64,000 bases of DNA from Metasolibacillus fluoroglycofenilyticus (GTDB lineage: Bacteria > Bacillota > Bacilli > Bacillales_A > Planococcaceae). The position numbers were made by a program, and so were the translations under genes. The DNA is taken from assembly GCF_003049645.1 (NCBI RefSeq), contig NZ_PYWK01000001.1:1829487-1893486 (forward strand). Reading direction: 5' to 3'. The notes under the pieces are model-generated. The model was not told the origin of the DNA. It saw nothing but the letters and a program-made list of their open reading frames with translations, and did not search any database. How positions within the stretch are numbered: the first letter of the stretch is position 1; the number at the start of each line of letters is the position of its first letter. Of this stretch, positions 35,738 to 43,665 are shown piece by piece.

Positions 35738-36526
35738 ATGGTACCACAAGAAATTTTATCAATGACCAATTTAACGAAAGGCTATGGCAGTAAAGAAGTT
35801 TTAAAGGGGGTAGATTTATATGTCTACCAAGGAGAAATTATCGGTTATATCGGACCGAATGGTGCTGGTAAAAGCACAACAGTAAAGTTGATTTTAGGCA
35901 TTGAGGAAAATTATGAAGGCGAAATTCGTTTGTTTGGTGAAAATATAAAAAATGGGGCATTGGACTACAAACGGAGAATTGGCTATGTGCCTGAAATCGC
36001 TGACGTTTATGATAATTTAACAGGCTATGAATATTTAACATTTATCGGGGAGCTTTACGGATTATCATTAGAGGAGGCTGCTCGTAAATCAGAAGCGTTA
36101 ATGGAGTTATTCGGTGTTGGCGAAGCATATCATTCCCGTATTTCTTCCTATTCAAAAGGAATGCGGCAAAAGCTATTAATTATTTCAAGCGTTTTACATA
36201 ATCCAGATATTTTATTTTTAGATGAACCAATTAATGGCTTAGATGCCAATAGCGTAATGATTTTTAAGGAAATTTTAACGCAATTAGCCGCTCAGGGAAA
36301 AACAATTTTTTATTCATCGCATATTATGGATGTCGTCGAAAAAATTAGTAGCCGTATTGTGTTGCTACATGATGGCAAAGTGGCTGCTGATGGCACGTTT
36401 GAAGAATTGCAAGCAACAAACACTGAAGGTACTTTAGAGCGTATTTTCAACCAATTGACAGGCTTTGACCGCCATCAAGAAATCGGTGAGCAATTCGTAG
36501 CCGTTGTTGGCGGAGGTACGCGATGA
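35738..36526 (+). CDS. ABC transporter ATP-binding protein
   Basis: This 262-residue ATPase has Walker A YIGPNGAGKSTTVKLIL, signature YSKGMRQKLLIISSVL, Walker B DILFLDEPINGLDANS and the switch His in FYSSHIMDVVEKISSR. AAAGGAG is 8 bases before the ATG at 35738; the frame is open upstream to 35729 without a good start. It overlaps the following permease gene by 4 bases. It belongs to the ABC-2 exporter class; the partner's unusual length suggests an EcsAB- or YthPQ-like pair rather than a drug pump. Substrate unknown. Confidence 0.9.
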   Translation: MVPQEILSMTNLTKGYGSKEVLKGVDLYVYQGEIIGYIGPNGAGKSTTVKLILGIEENYEGEIRLFGENIKNGALDYKRRIGYVPEIADVYDNLTGYEYLTFIGELYGLSLEEAARKSEALMELFGVGEAYHSRISSYSKGMRQKLLIISSVLHNPDILFLDEPINGLDANSVMIFKEILTQLAAQGKTIFYSSHIMDVVEKISSRIVLLHDGKVAADGTFEELQATNTEGTLERIFNQLTGFDRHQEIGEQFVAVVGGGTR

Positions 36527-38160
36527 CAGATTTCAAAATGCTCCGATTACTTGATAAATTGCGCTTTCTATTCAATAAAATCGGTGTTGACTATCAGATG
36601 ATGCGCAAAATTTTACAAATAAAGCTGACGATGGATGAACGCAAAGTGCCCACCTTATTCAATCAATCAGCGAAGAAAAAAGAAAATACGAAAAATAGCT
36701 ATATTAAATCATTATGGATTTATACATTAATGGGGCTTATGCTCATTCCGTTTCTCGCTTTCGGTACGCAATTTTTATTTCAAATGAGCATCGCCTATTC
36801 AATGATTCTTTTCGTTATTATGACGTCGATGATTTCGGATTTTTCCTCTGTGTTGCTCGATTTGCGTGACCGCAATATTCTCGGTACGAAGCCGATTTCT
36901 GCTAGAACAATTAATGCGGCAAAAATCGTTCATATTGTCACTTATTTAAGCTATTTAACGATTGCTTTCATGGCGATTCCACTGATTGTTTCTCTATTTA
37001 CACAAGGCGTGCTGTTTTTTGCCATTACAGTGGTAGAGCTAGTGTTGAGCAATATTTTAATTGTCGTTTTAACAGCGATTTTGTATATTGCAGTTTTACG
37101 ATTTTTCGACGGCGAAAAGTTGAAGGATATGATTAATTATGTGCAAATTGGCTTAACACTTGCGATGATGGTCGGCTATCAATTTGTTGTGCGCTCCTTT
37201 GAATTTGCCAATTTAAAAATAGTCGTCGAACTAGATTGGTGGAGCGTTTTCCTTATTCCCATGTGGTTTGCTGCCCCATATGAATTGTTCTTAAACGGCA
37301 CAATCAACTTTTTCACCGTGACAATGAGTATGCTGGCAGTCGCGATGCCACTCTTTTCTTTGTGGCTGTACATTCAATTGATTCCGGCTTTTGAGCGCAA
37401 TTTACAAAAGCTTTTAGCGACAAGCAAATCGAAAAAGGTAAAAACGAGTCGTATAAAAGCTTTCTTACTCAGTCTACTTTGCCCGACAAATGAGGAAAGA
37501 GCCTTTTATCGCTTCGCTTCTTTAATGATGAAAAAGGAGCGCGACTTTAAATTGAAGGTATACCCTTCTCTCGGCTTTTCGATTGTCATCCCATTTATTT
37601 TTATTTTTAACACAATGCGCGATGAAACAATGAATTTTGCGACAAGCAATAGCTATTTAACGATTTATTTTTCCATGCTTATCATTCCAACTGCTTTACT
37701 TATGCTGCAATTTTCAAGTAACTATAAAGGCGCTTGGGTTTTCAAAGCTGTACCTATAACAAGCTTTGCTGCATATAAAAAAGGGGTGCTGAAAGCCTTT
37801 CTCGTGCAATTGTATACACCGCTTTATTTAATGATAAGCATCATTTTTTGCTTTATTTACGGCTTGCGAGTTGTGCCAGATTTACTTGTCGTGTTTGCAG
37901 TAAGCTGCCTTTATAGCGTCATTTGCTATATCGCATCAAAGCCGCCAATTCCGTTTTCAGAGCCTTCCACCCAATTGAACGAATCACAAAGTTGGAAGAT
38001 GCTTGGGCTACTATTACCGTTAATTCCATTTGTCATTGTCCATTTTGCTCTTTTGAAAGCAGGCAGCCTGTGGCTATTCATTTATTTAGCGGTGTTGTGT
38101 ATTAGTAATATTGCCGTTTGGAAAGTGTTTTTAGGAGAAAAGTCACAATTCGCTCATTAG
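36523..38160 (+). CDS. large ABC transporter permease
   Basis: This 545-residue membrane protein has about 12 hydrophobic helices in two groups separated by a polar loop (residues ~290-340, QKLLATSKSKKVKTSRIKAF). The N-terminus is a soluble segment before the first helix near residue 65. It pairs with the ATPase encoded just upstream through an ATGA overlap. The stop codon and last codons (SQFAH) lie within the first unit of a 21-bp repeat array, so the array may have altered its C-terminus. Confidence 0.82.
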   Translation: MTDFKMLRLLDKLRFLFNKIGVDYQMMRKILQIKLTMDERKVPTLFNQSAKKKENTKNSYIKSLWIYTLMGLMLIPFLAFGTQFLFQMSIAYSMILFVIMTSMISDFSSVLLDLRDRNILGTKPISARTINAAKIVHIVTYLSYLTIAFMAIPLIVSLFTQGVLFFAITVVELVLSNILIVVLTAILYIAVLRFFDGEKLKDMINYVQIGLTLAMMVGYQFVVRSFEFANLKIVVELDWWSVFLIPMWFAAPYELFLNGTINFFTVTMSMLAVAMPLFSLWLYIQLIPAFERNLQKLLATSKSKKVKTSRIKAFLLSLLCPTNEERAFYRFASLMMKKERDFKLKVYPSLGFSIVIPFIFIFNTMRDETMNFATSNSYLTIYFSMLIIPTALLMLQFSSNYKGAWVFKAVPITSFAAYKKGVLKAFLVQLYTPLYLMISIIFCFIYGLRVVPDLLVVFAVSCLYSVICYIASKPPIPFSEPSTQLNESQSWKMLGLLLPLIPFVIVHFALLKAGSLWLFIYLAVLCISNIAVWKVFLGEKSQFAH

Positions 38161-38197
38161 ACAGGTAAATTCGCTCATTAAACACCTAAATTCGCTC
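38148..38197. repeat. array of three 21-bp periodic ATTCGCTC repeats
   Basis: ATTCGCTC begins at 38148, 38169 and 38190, exactly 21 bases apart. Two of the three are followed by ATTA. It is the reverse complement of the GAGCGAAT array at 701-771. The first unit forms the last codons and stop of the ABC permease gene. Confidence 0.8.
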
Positions 38198-38207
38198 GTA
38201 AAAGAAA

Positions 38208-38250
38208 TGAAGCGTCCCAAATGCCAGCAACGGCACGGCATTTGGGACAG
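38208..38250. terminator. hairpin between the ABC permease and flavoprotein genes
   Basis: GTCCCAAATGCC and GGCATTTGGGAC form a perfect 12-bp stem around AGCAACGGCAC, at about 38214-38248, between convergent genes. It resembles the GTCCaaaATGCC hairpins at 0.8, 46.15 and 51.4 kb. Confidence 0.75.
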
Positions 38251-38253
38251 CTC

Positions 38254-39297
38254 TCATTGTGCTTTCATTTTTTCTAATTGACGTACTGTCGGTGTTAAAT
38301 TGGCAAAGAAATAAGCCTCGCGTAATTTGCGAGAAGGAACACTACCTACAACATAGCCTTGTGCACCGTGATGAATCATATTTGCCTGTACCGCGCTTAA
38401 TGTGTCATAAACAGTTGTTAAACGAATAGATACTATTTCCTCTAATGTTAAACAATTTTCCGACACAAGCTTTTGTAATTTGGCTGATAGTAACTCCTGC
38501 TTACTTTTCACTTGTGCTGCTTGCACCTGTAAAAATTCATTGCAGCCATTTTGTTTTGCCTTTACTTTTTCGATTCCTTCTGCGACTGCTTCCATAACAC
38601 CTAGCCCTAATGCTACTTGATAAAAAATGAAGGTCGGTCGAATGAGATTACAAAAACTTCTCGCATCCTCCGAAATAACTTGTTGCTGTGGAATAAACAC
38701 ATTGCTAAAGCGGCAGGAATATGTTGCACTGCCATTTACACCGATAAAATGCGTTTTTGATTGAAGCTGCAAATTTTCCTGCTTTGTTGATACAAGGAAC
38801 ATGATTTCATACTCACCAACGGCGGCGATAGCGCCAAATAAATGTTTATCACCTAAATTAGAAACGGCAGGCAAAACACCGTTAACAATATAGCCGCCCT
38901 CCACTTGCTGCGCAGATAATTGAAGCTTCTCTAGGCCCGCATAATATTTCATTGGATTAGATAAGGCTGTAGCACCTAATAGCTCGCCAGCTTCTAGCTG
39001 TGGCAAAATATTTTTTTGCAAATAAATATTTTTACTATTGCGCACATAAGTTAAGGCAGCTAAATGACACCATACACAAAATGCAGTCGTCATACATACC
39101 TTTGCTGTTTCTTGCACAACCGTTAATTCATCCAATAAAATGCTTTCTAGCTTCTTGCCACTTGATTGAAAAAAGCCTTCTTTACCTAATGCCGTGAGAT
39201 AATCCTCTGCATAAAAAGCTTCCTCATCAATCTTTTTTACAAGAGGCTTTAATAGCTCATCTATTATCTTTTGTAATCGTAGCGTGCTGATGACCAT
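38254..39297 (-). CDS. acyl-CoA dehydrogenase-like flavoprotein
   Basis: This 347-residue protein has the acyl-CoA dehydrogenase layout: an N-terminal helical domain, a central beta domain (GATALSNPMKYYAGLEKL, NGVLPAVSNLG) and a C-terminal helical bundle (MIHHGAQGYVVGSVPSRKLREAYFF). The usual catalytic Glu-bearing signature is not obvious. Members near sulfonate-type ABC importers are often FMN-dependent monooxygenases or SfnB/DszC-like sulfur-scavenging enzymes, which would fit here. It lies 19 bases after the DUF4242 gene on the same strand. Reaction unknown. Confidence 0.75.
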   Translation of the reverse strand: MVISTLRLQKIIDELLKPLVKKIDEEAFYAEDYLTALGKEGFFQSSGKKLESILLDELTVVQETAKVCMTTAFCVWCHLAALTYVRNSKNIYLQKNILPQLEAGELLGATALSNPMKYYAGLEKLQLSAQQVEGGYIVNGVLPAVSNLGDKHLFGAIAAVGEYEIMFLVSTKQENLQLQSKTHFIGVNGSATYSCRFSNVFIPQQQVISEDARSFCNLIRPTFIFYQVALGLGVMEAVAEGIEKVKAKQNGCNEFLQVQAAQVKSKQELLSAKLQKLVSENCLTLEEIVSIRLTTVYDTLSAVQANMIHHGAQGYVVGSVPSRKLREAYFFANLTPTVRQLEKMKAQ

Positions 39298-39316
39298 TTT
39301 CTCCCCTCCCCTATTG

Positions 39317-39832
39317 TTAATCTGCTAATTCAGTTAATGACGTAATCGGCGTAGATACAGCCTCACGTGCCCGCTTTACCGCCGCTTCATCCGGTGCATC
39401 ATAGAAGCATAAGCATTTTGTCATATCCTCACATACGTAAGTACGGGAAAATTTTACATCCGGTACTTCCTCATATTTCACAGAATTTTTCTTTTTACGC
39501 TCTAAATACTGCTCCATCGTAATTTCAGCAGGAATTTCCCATTCCACTAAATAATTGACATGCTCATTATTCTTTTTTACATTTTCTAAGTCCTGACCAA
39601 TTAGGCGTACTTCCTTCACTAAGACGATTTCTACTTGTTGCTTTTCCAATGTTGCCTTTGCTAACGATTCATTTTTTGTTTCGATAATGAAATACGCACG
39701 GCTATAATTTTTCGCCACTTGTACTTCAATCACCTGCACTCCTTCTGCCCCATGCACTTGCTCAACAAGCTGTGAAAATTGCTCCTTGTTTGAAATACCT
39801 TTCACATTTGCTTCTACTAAAAATAAAGTCAT
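39317..39832 (-). CDS. DUF4242 domain protein with apparent internal duplication
   Basis: This 171-residue protein ends in a DUF4242 ferredoxin-like domain (YLVEWEIPAEITMEQYLERK ... FSRTYVCEDMTKCLCFYDAPDEAAVKRARE), the family containing nickel-binding SCO4226. The N-terminal half starts FLVEANVKGISNKEQFSQLV and has the same length and strand-helix order, so the protein looks like a tandem pair. Function is unknown. It is divergent from the HxlR regulator and probably cotranscribed with the flavoprotein. Confidence 0.75.
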   Translation of the reverse strand: MTLFLVEANVKGISNKEQFSQLVEQVHGAEGVQVIEVQVAKNYSRAYFIIETKNESLAKATLEKQQVEIVLVKEVRLIGQDLENVKKNNEHVNYLVEWEIPAEITMEQYLERKKKNSVKYEEVPDVKFSRTYVCEDMTKCLCFYDAPDEAAVKRAREAVSTPITSLTELAD

Positions 39833-39847
39833 TTTTTATTCCTCCAA

Positions 39848-39874
39848 TTAAGTTATTTTATATTACTAAATTTA
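39848..39874. promoter_or_regulatory. candidate operator between the DUF4242 and hxlR-type genes
   Basis: TTAAGTTATTTTAT and ATATTACTAAATTTA occur in the 89-bp divergent intergenic region. The same two blocks (with ATATTACTAGGTTTA) lie upstream of the ABC ATPase gene near 43412-43442. They may be a shared regulatory site, with the -10 regions of both minus-strand promoters inside it. Confidence 0.35.
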
Positions 39875-39921
39875 CTTTTTTAACTTTCCTGTGCTAAAAT
39901 TTGTTACAAGGAGGTAGACAA

Positions 39922-40350
39922 ATGAAAACACGCTATGACTTACCTTGTAACATCGCACAAACATTAAATATTATTGGTGATCGATGGACAATGCTCATTT
40001 TACATGAGCTATTAATAGGTGAAACGAATTTTAACGATATTAAAGCAAAGCTTCCCGGCCTATCAGCCAACCTTCTCTCAACAAGATTAAAATCACTTGA
40101 AGAAGCTGGGCTCGTAGTCGCTACATTATACTCTGCACACCCTCCGCGCTACGCCTACAGTTTGACGGATAGTGGGAAGGATTTAGAGCATATTTTTAAT
40201 GCTCTTATTTTATGGGGCTCTGCGCATTTAAAGCCCTGTTATAAAGAAATTGTAGACCCTAAGACGAATTCGCCTGTAGAAATTGGTTATTTTTCAAAAG
40301 AAACAGGCCAACGTGTTGAGCATATTCGCGTTCAACCAATCCAATCATAA
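39922..40350 (+). CDS. HxlR family transcriptional regulator
   Basis: This 142-residue winged-helix regulator shows the HxlR pattern: CNIAQTLNIIGDRWTMLILHELL, FNDIKAKLPGLSANLLSTRLKSLEEAGLV and the wing PPRYAYSLTDSGKDL. AAGGAGG 7 bases before the ATG at 39922 sets the start. It is divergent from the DUF4242/flavoprotein genes, its likely targets. Ligand unknown. Confidence 0.9.
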   Translation: MKTRYDLPCNIAQTLNIIGDRWTMLILHELLIGETNFNDIKAKLPGLSANLLSTRLKSLEEAGLVVATLYSAHPPRYAYSLTDSGKDLEHIFNALILWGSAHLKPCYKEIVDPKTNSPVEIGYFSKETGQRVEHIRVQPIQS

Positions 40351-40357
40351 TGAATTG

Positions 40358-40405
40358 GTGGCGTCCCAAAAGCAGTGCTTCGCCTGCTTTTGAGTCGTTT
40401 CGTTT
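40358..40405. terminator. hairpin between the hxlR-type and ABC permease genes
   Basis: GCGTCCCAAAAGCAG can pair with CTGCTTTTGAGTCGT around TGCTTCGC, imperfectly, between two convergent stop codons. Confidence 0.5.
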
Positions 40406-40412
40406 CCAATTA

Positions 40413-41180
40413 TTATTTAATTGCCATTTGCCCACCCCATATGCGTGCAACCCACCCTTCAAATAAACGAATCGCTTGGTCTAATAGCAGACCAAGAAGC
40501 CCAATAATAATAATGCTTGCCATCACAACATCAAGACTTAATGCATTTCTTGCATCGACGATTAAAAACCCTAAGCCTGACTGTGCACCAACCATTTCTC
40601 CTGCAACAAGGAAAATCCAAGCGCTCCCTAAAGCCATATGCAAGCCGTTAGCAATCATCGGAAAAGCGGCTGGAAAAATAATCTTCCACATGCGCTCGCT
40701 ATGTGTCATTTCAAAATTAGCTGCCACACGTAAATACATCGCATCTACCTTTTTTACCGCAGACACTGTTGACAGTAAAACAGGGAAAAAAGCGGCGATA
40801 AAAATGATGATAATTGCAGGCATATTGCCGATACCAAACCATAGTACAATGAACGGCGACCAAGCAATTGGCGATACAGGTCGTAATACTTGCACAACCG
40901 GGTCAAGCACCCGCCATAATGCTGGCAATTGCCCGACAAGTAAACCAAGTAGAATGGCAATTGTCACTGCTAAAAAATAACCGCTAAAAAATCGAAAGAA
41001 GCTAATTTCTATATGCGTTATAATCGAGCCGTTTCGAATCATTTCAAAGAGTGCCTCTACTACTAAAAGCGGTGGCGGGAACAATGCCTGGTTATACCCA
41101 CCCAATGTGCTCACTAACTGCCAAATAAGCAAGAGCAAACCGAAGCCAACTAGCATTGCCTTTATATTTTTTAAAATCAT
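40413..41180 (-). CDS. ABC transporter permease of the SsuC/TauC/ThiX class
   Basis: This 255-residue permease has six helices and the BPD-type EAA loop (AANFEMTHSERMWKIIFPAAFPMIANGLHMALG). This class imports sulfonates, taurine, nitrate or thiamine precursors. GGAGGGG 3-6 bases before the ATG at 41180 sets the start. It lies 10 bases after the substrate-binding protein gene. Confidence 0.9.
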   Translation of the reverse strand: MILKNIKAMLVGFGLLLLIWQLVSTLGGYNQALFPPPLLVVEALFEMIRNGSIITHIEISFFRFFSGYFLAVTIAILLGLLVGQLPALWRVLDPVVQVLRPVSPIAWSPFIVLWFGIGNMPAIIIIFIAAFFPVLLSTVSAVKKVDAMYLRVAANFEMTHSERMWKIIFPAAFPMIANGLHMALGSAWIFLVAGEMVGAQSGLGFLIVDARNALSLDVVMASIIIIGLLGLLLDQAIRLFEGWVARIWGGQMAIK

Positions 41181-41190
41181 TTCACCCCTC

Positions 41191-42135
41191 CTACTGCCAT
41201 AATGATGTATCAACGAAATCCTCATATGCTGGTGGATTTTCTGATAGCTTCATTTCAATCAATGCGTCTCGTAAAATAGCATAAGCTTCTTCTTCAATTG
41301 CTAGGTTGTCATAGGAAATCCATTGCAAGGATAAGTCCAATACATTTTGCTCCACATTCATAAATTGTCCGACAACTTCCTGCATATGTGTGTCTTTATG
41401 CTGTGCTTGCTCACCTGCCGCTATATAATCTTGAACGAAGCTTTTTGCTGTTTGCTGCTGTGATTGAATGAACTCATTGCGCAACACTAAACCACAATCG
41501 ATTGAATTTGGCCAAATGTCCTCAGATTGGTAAAGCACCTTTCCTTTTTCAAGAGCCACTGATATAGCACCGAATGGTTCTGCTACAACATAGCCAGCAA
41601 TTTGACCTTGCGCGAGCGCCGCTGGCATTTCTGCGGGTGGCAGCTCTACTACATTTATATCCTCGTAGGATAATCCTTCTTTTTTCAACATTTCATAAAG
41701 CAAAATATTATGCGTTGAAAAACGGTTTGGGATGGCAAAAGATTGCCCTTTTAAATCTTTAGCACTCGCAATGTTTGGAGCTACAACAAGCACATTACCA
41801 TCACGATGCCCCAAGGCGACTGCCTTTAAATCAATGCCCTTTTCCTTCGCGTTCATCGCAAGCTGAATGAGCACAGAAGCCCCATCAATTTTCCCCGTAT
41901 TTAAGGCATCCATTAACTCAGGCCATGACCCGAACTTCACAAGCTCTAGCCTGTAATTTGTCTGCTCTGCATCCTGCTGCATATATAACGGTACAGCATG
42001 AGTAATCGGTAAATAGCCTATTTTAACTGTTGGCTTTCCCTCGCTTTCTTTGGCTGAAGATTGCTCATTGCTGCCACATGCACTTAGAAGAAGCAAAACA
42101 ATAGCCCCTACTAAAATATAAATCCCCTTTTTCAA
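41191..42135 (-). CDS. ABC transporter substrate-binding lipoprotein (NMT1/SsuA-like)
   Basis: This 314-residue protein starts with a lipoprotein signal peptide ending LLSACGSN (lipobox LSAC, Cys near residue 20). The mature part begins KIGYLPITHAVPLYMQ and has the NMT1/SsuA periplasmic-binding fold: GSWPELMDALNTGKIDGASV and VVAEPFGAISVALEKGK. It captures a substrate for the adjacent permease; substrate unknown, candidates are sulfonates or a pyrimidine precursor. It is separated from its likely ATPase gene by a 457-bp repeat-filled gap. Confidence 0.9.
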   Translation of the reverse strand: MKKGIYILVGAIVLLLLSACGSNEQSSAKESEGKPTVKIGYLPITHAVPLYMQQDAEQTNYRLELVKFGSWPELMDALNTGKIDGASVLIQLAMNAKEKGIDLKAVALGHRDGNVLVVAPNIASAKDLKGQSFAIPNRFSTHNILLYEMLKKEGLSYEDINVVELPPAEMPAALAQGQIAGYVVAEPFGAISVALEKGKVLYQSEDIWPNSIDCGLVLRNEFIQSQQQTAKSFVQDYIAAGEQAQHKDTHMQEVVGQFMNVEQNVLDLSLQWISYDNLAIEEEAYAILRDALIEMKLSENPPAYEDFVDTSLWQ

Positions 42136-42151
42136 GTAGCTCTCCTCCTAT

Positions 42152-42441
42152 CAATTACGCCTCGGTTAACCCTCGTCCAGATTTTTCAAGCTAATTGGCG
42201 GAGGTTAACCTAAAACCGTCACGTCCTATGACAGCGATTAACTGACCTGTATCACGCAGGCCCCTCTTCAAAATCTGTGACATTCGCCGGAGGCTTTCGG
42301 CCAACACGATGTTGGTAGTTCACTCAATCATTATCGCAAGTTGCGATGTTTTTTAGACTGAATTCCTCTTAGTCAACGAGTGTTTGGACACCCGCTGACA
42401 TTGGTCTAATACTTGCATTCATTTCGCACCTATACAGGTGG
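42152..42441 (-). repeat. multi-hairpin dispersed repeat, copy 2
   Basis: On the minus strand the order is: CACCTGTATAGGTG hairpin, GAAATGAATG, a hairpin with arms GTCAGCGGGTGT and CTCGTTGAC, CGGCGAATGTCACAGATTTT, AATCTGGACG and GAGGCGTAATTG. The same blocks in the same order form the element at 58705-58907. This copy has about 100 extra bases between the middle blocks. Confidence 0.65.
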
Positions 42442-42491
42442 GACACTTCTGTAACTCCTGCCTCGCTATTGGTACAAAAAAATTTAGTCCG

Positions 42492-42580
42492 TGCGGTTAC
42501 TCGTCGCAAAAAACATGTGCTCCTGCGATTACTCGTCGCAAAAAACATGTGCTCCTGCGGTTACTCGTCGCAAAAAACAT
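42492..42580. repeat. tandem 32-bp repeat, nearly three units
   Basis: Units begin at 42492, 42524 and 42556. Each starts TGCGRTTACTCGTCGCAA and the first two end ACATGTGCTCC. The second differs from the first by one base (A for G). The third stops after the AAAAAACAT segment. Confidence 0.85.
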
Positions 42581-42592
42581 TGCTGAAAGAAG

Positions 42593-43375
42593 TTAGATAT
42601 TGTATTCGATTTGCTGTTTATTGCTCGTAAATTGAAATTCGTTAAAAATCAGCTCACGATAATGCTGAAAATCTGCATCTGCACGATTTCTAGGCTTAGC
42701 ACCTTTAATCGATATTTCTTTATAAATCCGACCAGGATTTGCACCCATAATGAATATGCGGTCCGCTAAGTAAATTGCCTCATCAATATCATGTGTGACA
42801 AGCATAATTGTCATTTGCTCACGCTGCTGAATTGAAATCAATTCATCCTGTAAATAATAGCGGGTAAATGTATCGAGTGCTGCAAACGGCTCATCCATTA
42901 AAATCACCTCTGGCTGAATGGCTAACGCGCGTGCAATCGCAACTCGCTGCTGCATCCCTCCAGATAGCTCATGTGGTAATGCTTTACACTTATCAAGCAG
43001 ACCTACCATACCTAAATAGTGCACTACCCTTTCAGTCATTTCGTCTTTCGTTAATTTTTCTCCTTCGAGTGCTAATGCTACGTTTTTTTCAACAGAGCGC
43101 CACGGTAATAGAGCATAGTTTTGCATTAGCATTATACAGCGCTTACTTGGCTTTTTAATTTCTTCCCCGTCTAATAGAATGGAGCCACTAGACGCTTGCT
43201 CAAAACCCCCCACTAAGTTAAGCAATGTACTTTTCCCACATCCACTTTTCCCTAAAATGACGATGATTTCACCTTTATGGACATCAAAGGATATTTGCTC
43301 TAAAACCGTTTCTTGTTTTTTCTGGGAAGAAAATCGTTTGGAAACTTGCTGTATTGATACAATCGGTGCTAGCAT
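42593..43375 (-). CDS. ABC transporter ATP-binding protein of the SsuB/TauB class
   Basis: This 260-residue ATPase has Walker A ILGKSGCGKSTLLNLVGG, signature LSGGMQQRVAIARALAI, Walker B VILMDEPFAALDTFTR and the switch His in VTHDIDEAIYLADR. It fits the nitrate/sulfonate/taurine importer class and should pair with the permease and binding protein encoded 457 bp downstream. The ATG at 43375 has AGAGGTGGT 8 bases upstream. Confidence 0.9.
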   Translation of the reverse strand: MLAPIVSIQQVSKRFSSQKKQETVLEQISFDVHKGEIIVILGKSGCGKSTLLNLVGGFEQASSGSILLDGEEIKKPSKRCIMLMQNYALLPWRSVEKNVALALEGEKLTKDEMTERVVHYLGMVGLLDKCKALPHELSGGMQQRVAIARALAIQPEVILMDEPFAALDTFTRYYLQDELISIQQREQMTIMLVTHDIDEAIYLADRIFIMGANPGRIYKEISIKGAKPRNRADADFQHYRELIFNEFQFTSNKQQIEYNI

Positions 43376-43409
43376 ATGTATTTCACCACCTCTTAATCTT
43401 ATAATATTA

Positions 43410-43442
43410 CTAGGTTTAATATGTTTTAAGTTATTTTATTAT
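43410..43442. promoter_or_regulatory. candidate operator upstream of the ABC ATPase gene
   Basis: ATATTACTAGGTTTA and TTAAGTTATTTTAT lie about 35-67 bases upstream of the start codon. Both blocks also occur at 39848-39874, suggesting a common regulator for the importer and the DUF4242/flavoprotein genes. Confidence 0.35.
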
Positions 43443-43572
43443 ACTCACTTCAAAAAAACAACTCATTTTTCAAAAAAATTTTTATTTACTGCTTAAAAGC
43501 GATTTTGGATACGAAAGCAAAGTTCTCCTCGTTTATAAAATGACCTATTTTTTGGATATATTTGTATTCCTT

Positions 43573-43599
43573 AAAAAAGCGTAGCCTGCGGGGCTACGC
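43573..43599 (-). terminator. terminator after the GNAT gene
   Basis: GCGTAGCC and GGCTACGC pair around a short loop at 43579-43599, followed on the minus strand by TTTTTT. Confidence 0.8.
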
Positions 43600-43665
43600 T
43601 GCATTTTCGCATGAATGTTTACTACTAGATAGCAAGTATGAGCACTGTGTTCAAAGCTGTTTGAT

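Larger units (their letters stand above)
42136..42592. other. 457-bp repeat-filled gap inside the ABC import operon
   Basis: No gene. The stretch holds a minus-oriented multi-hairpin repeat (42152-42441) and a tandem 32-bp repeat (42492-42580). Both appear inserted between the ATPase gene and the binding-protein gene of one transport system. No promoter is evident for the binding-protein gene on its left side. Confidence 0.7.

Noticed and set aside
40375-40980. Plus-strand 201-codon frame
   Set aside because: It is antisense to the ABC permease gene and reads as a Ser/Ile/Ala-rich shadow without a ribosome site.
42492-42580. Possible CRISPR array
   Set aside because: The 32-bp units are directly contiguous with no spacers, number fewer than three full copies, and no cas gene is present.
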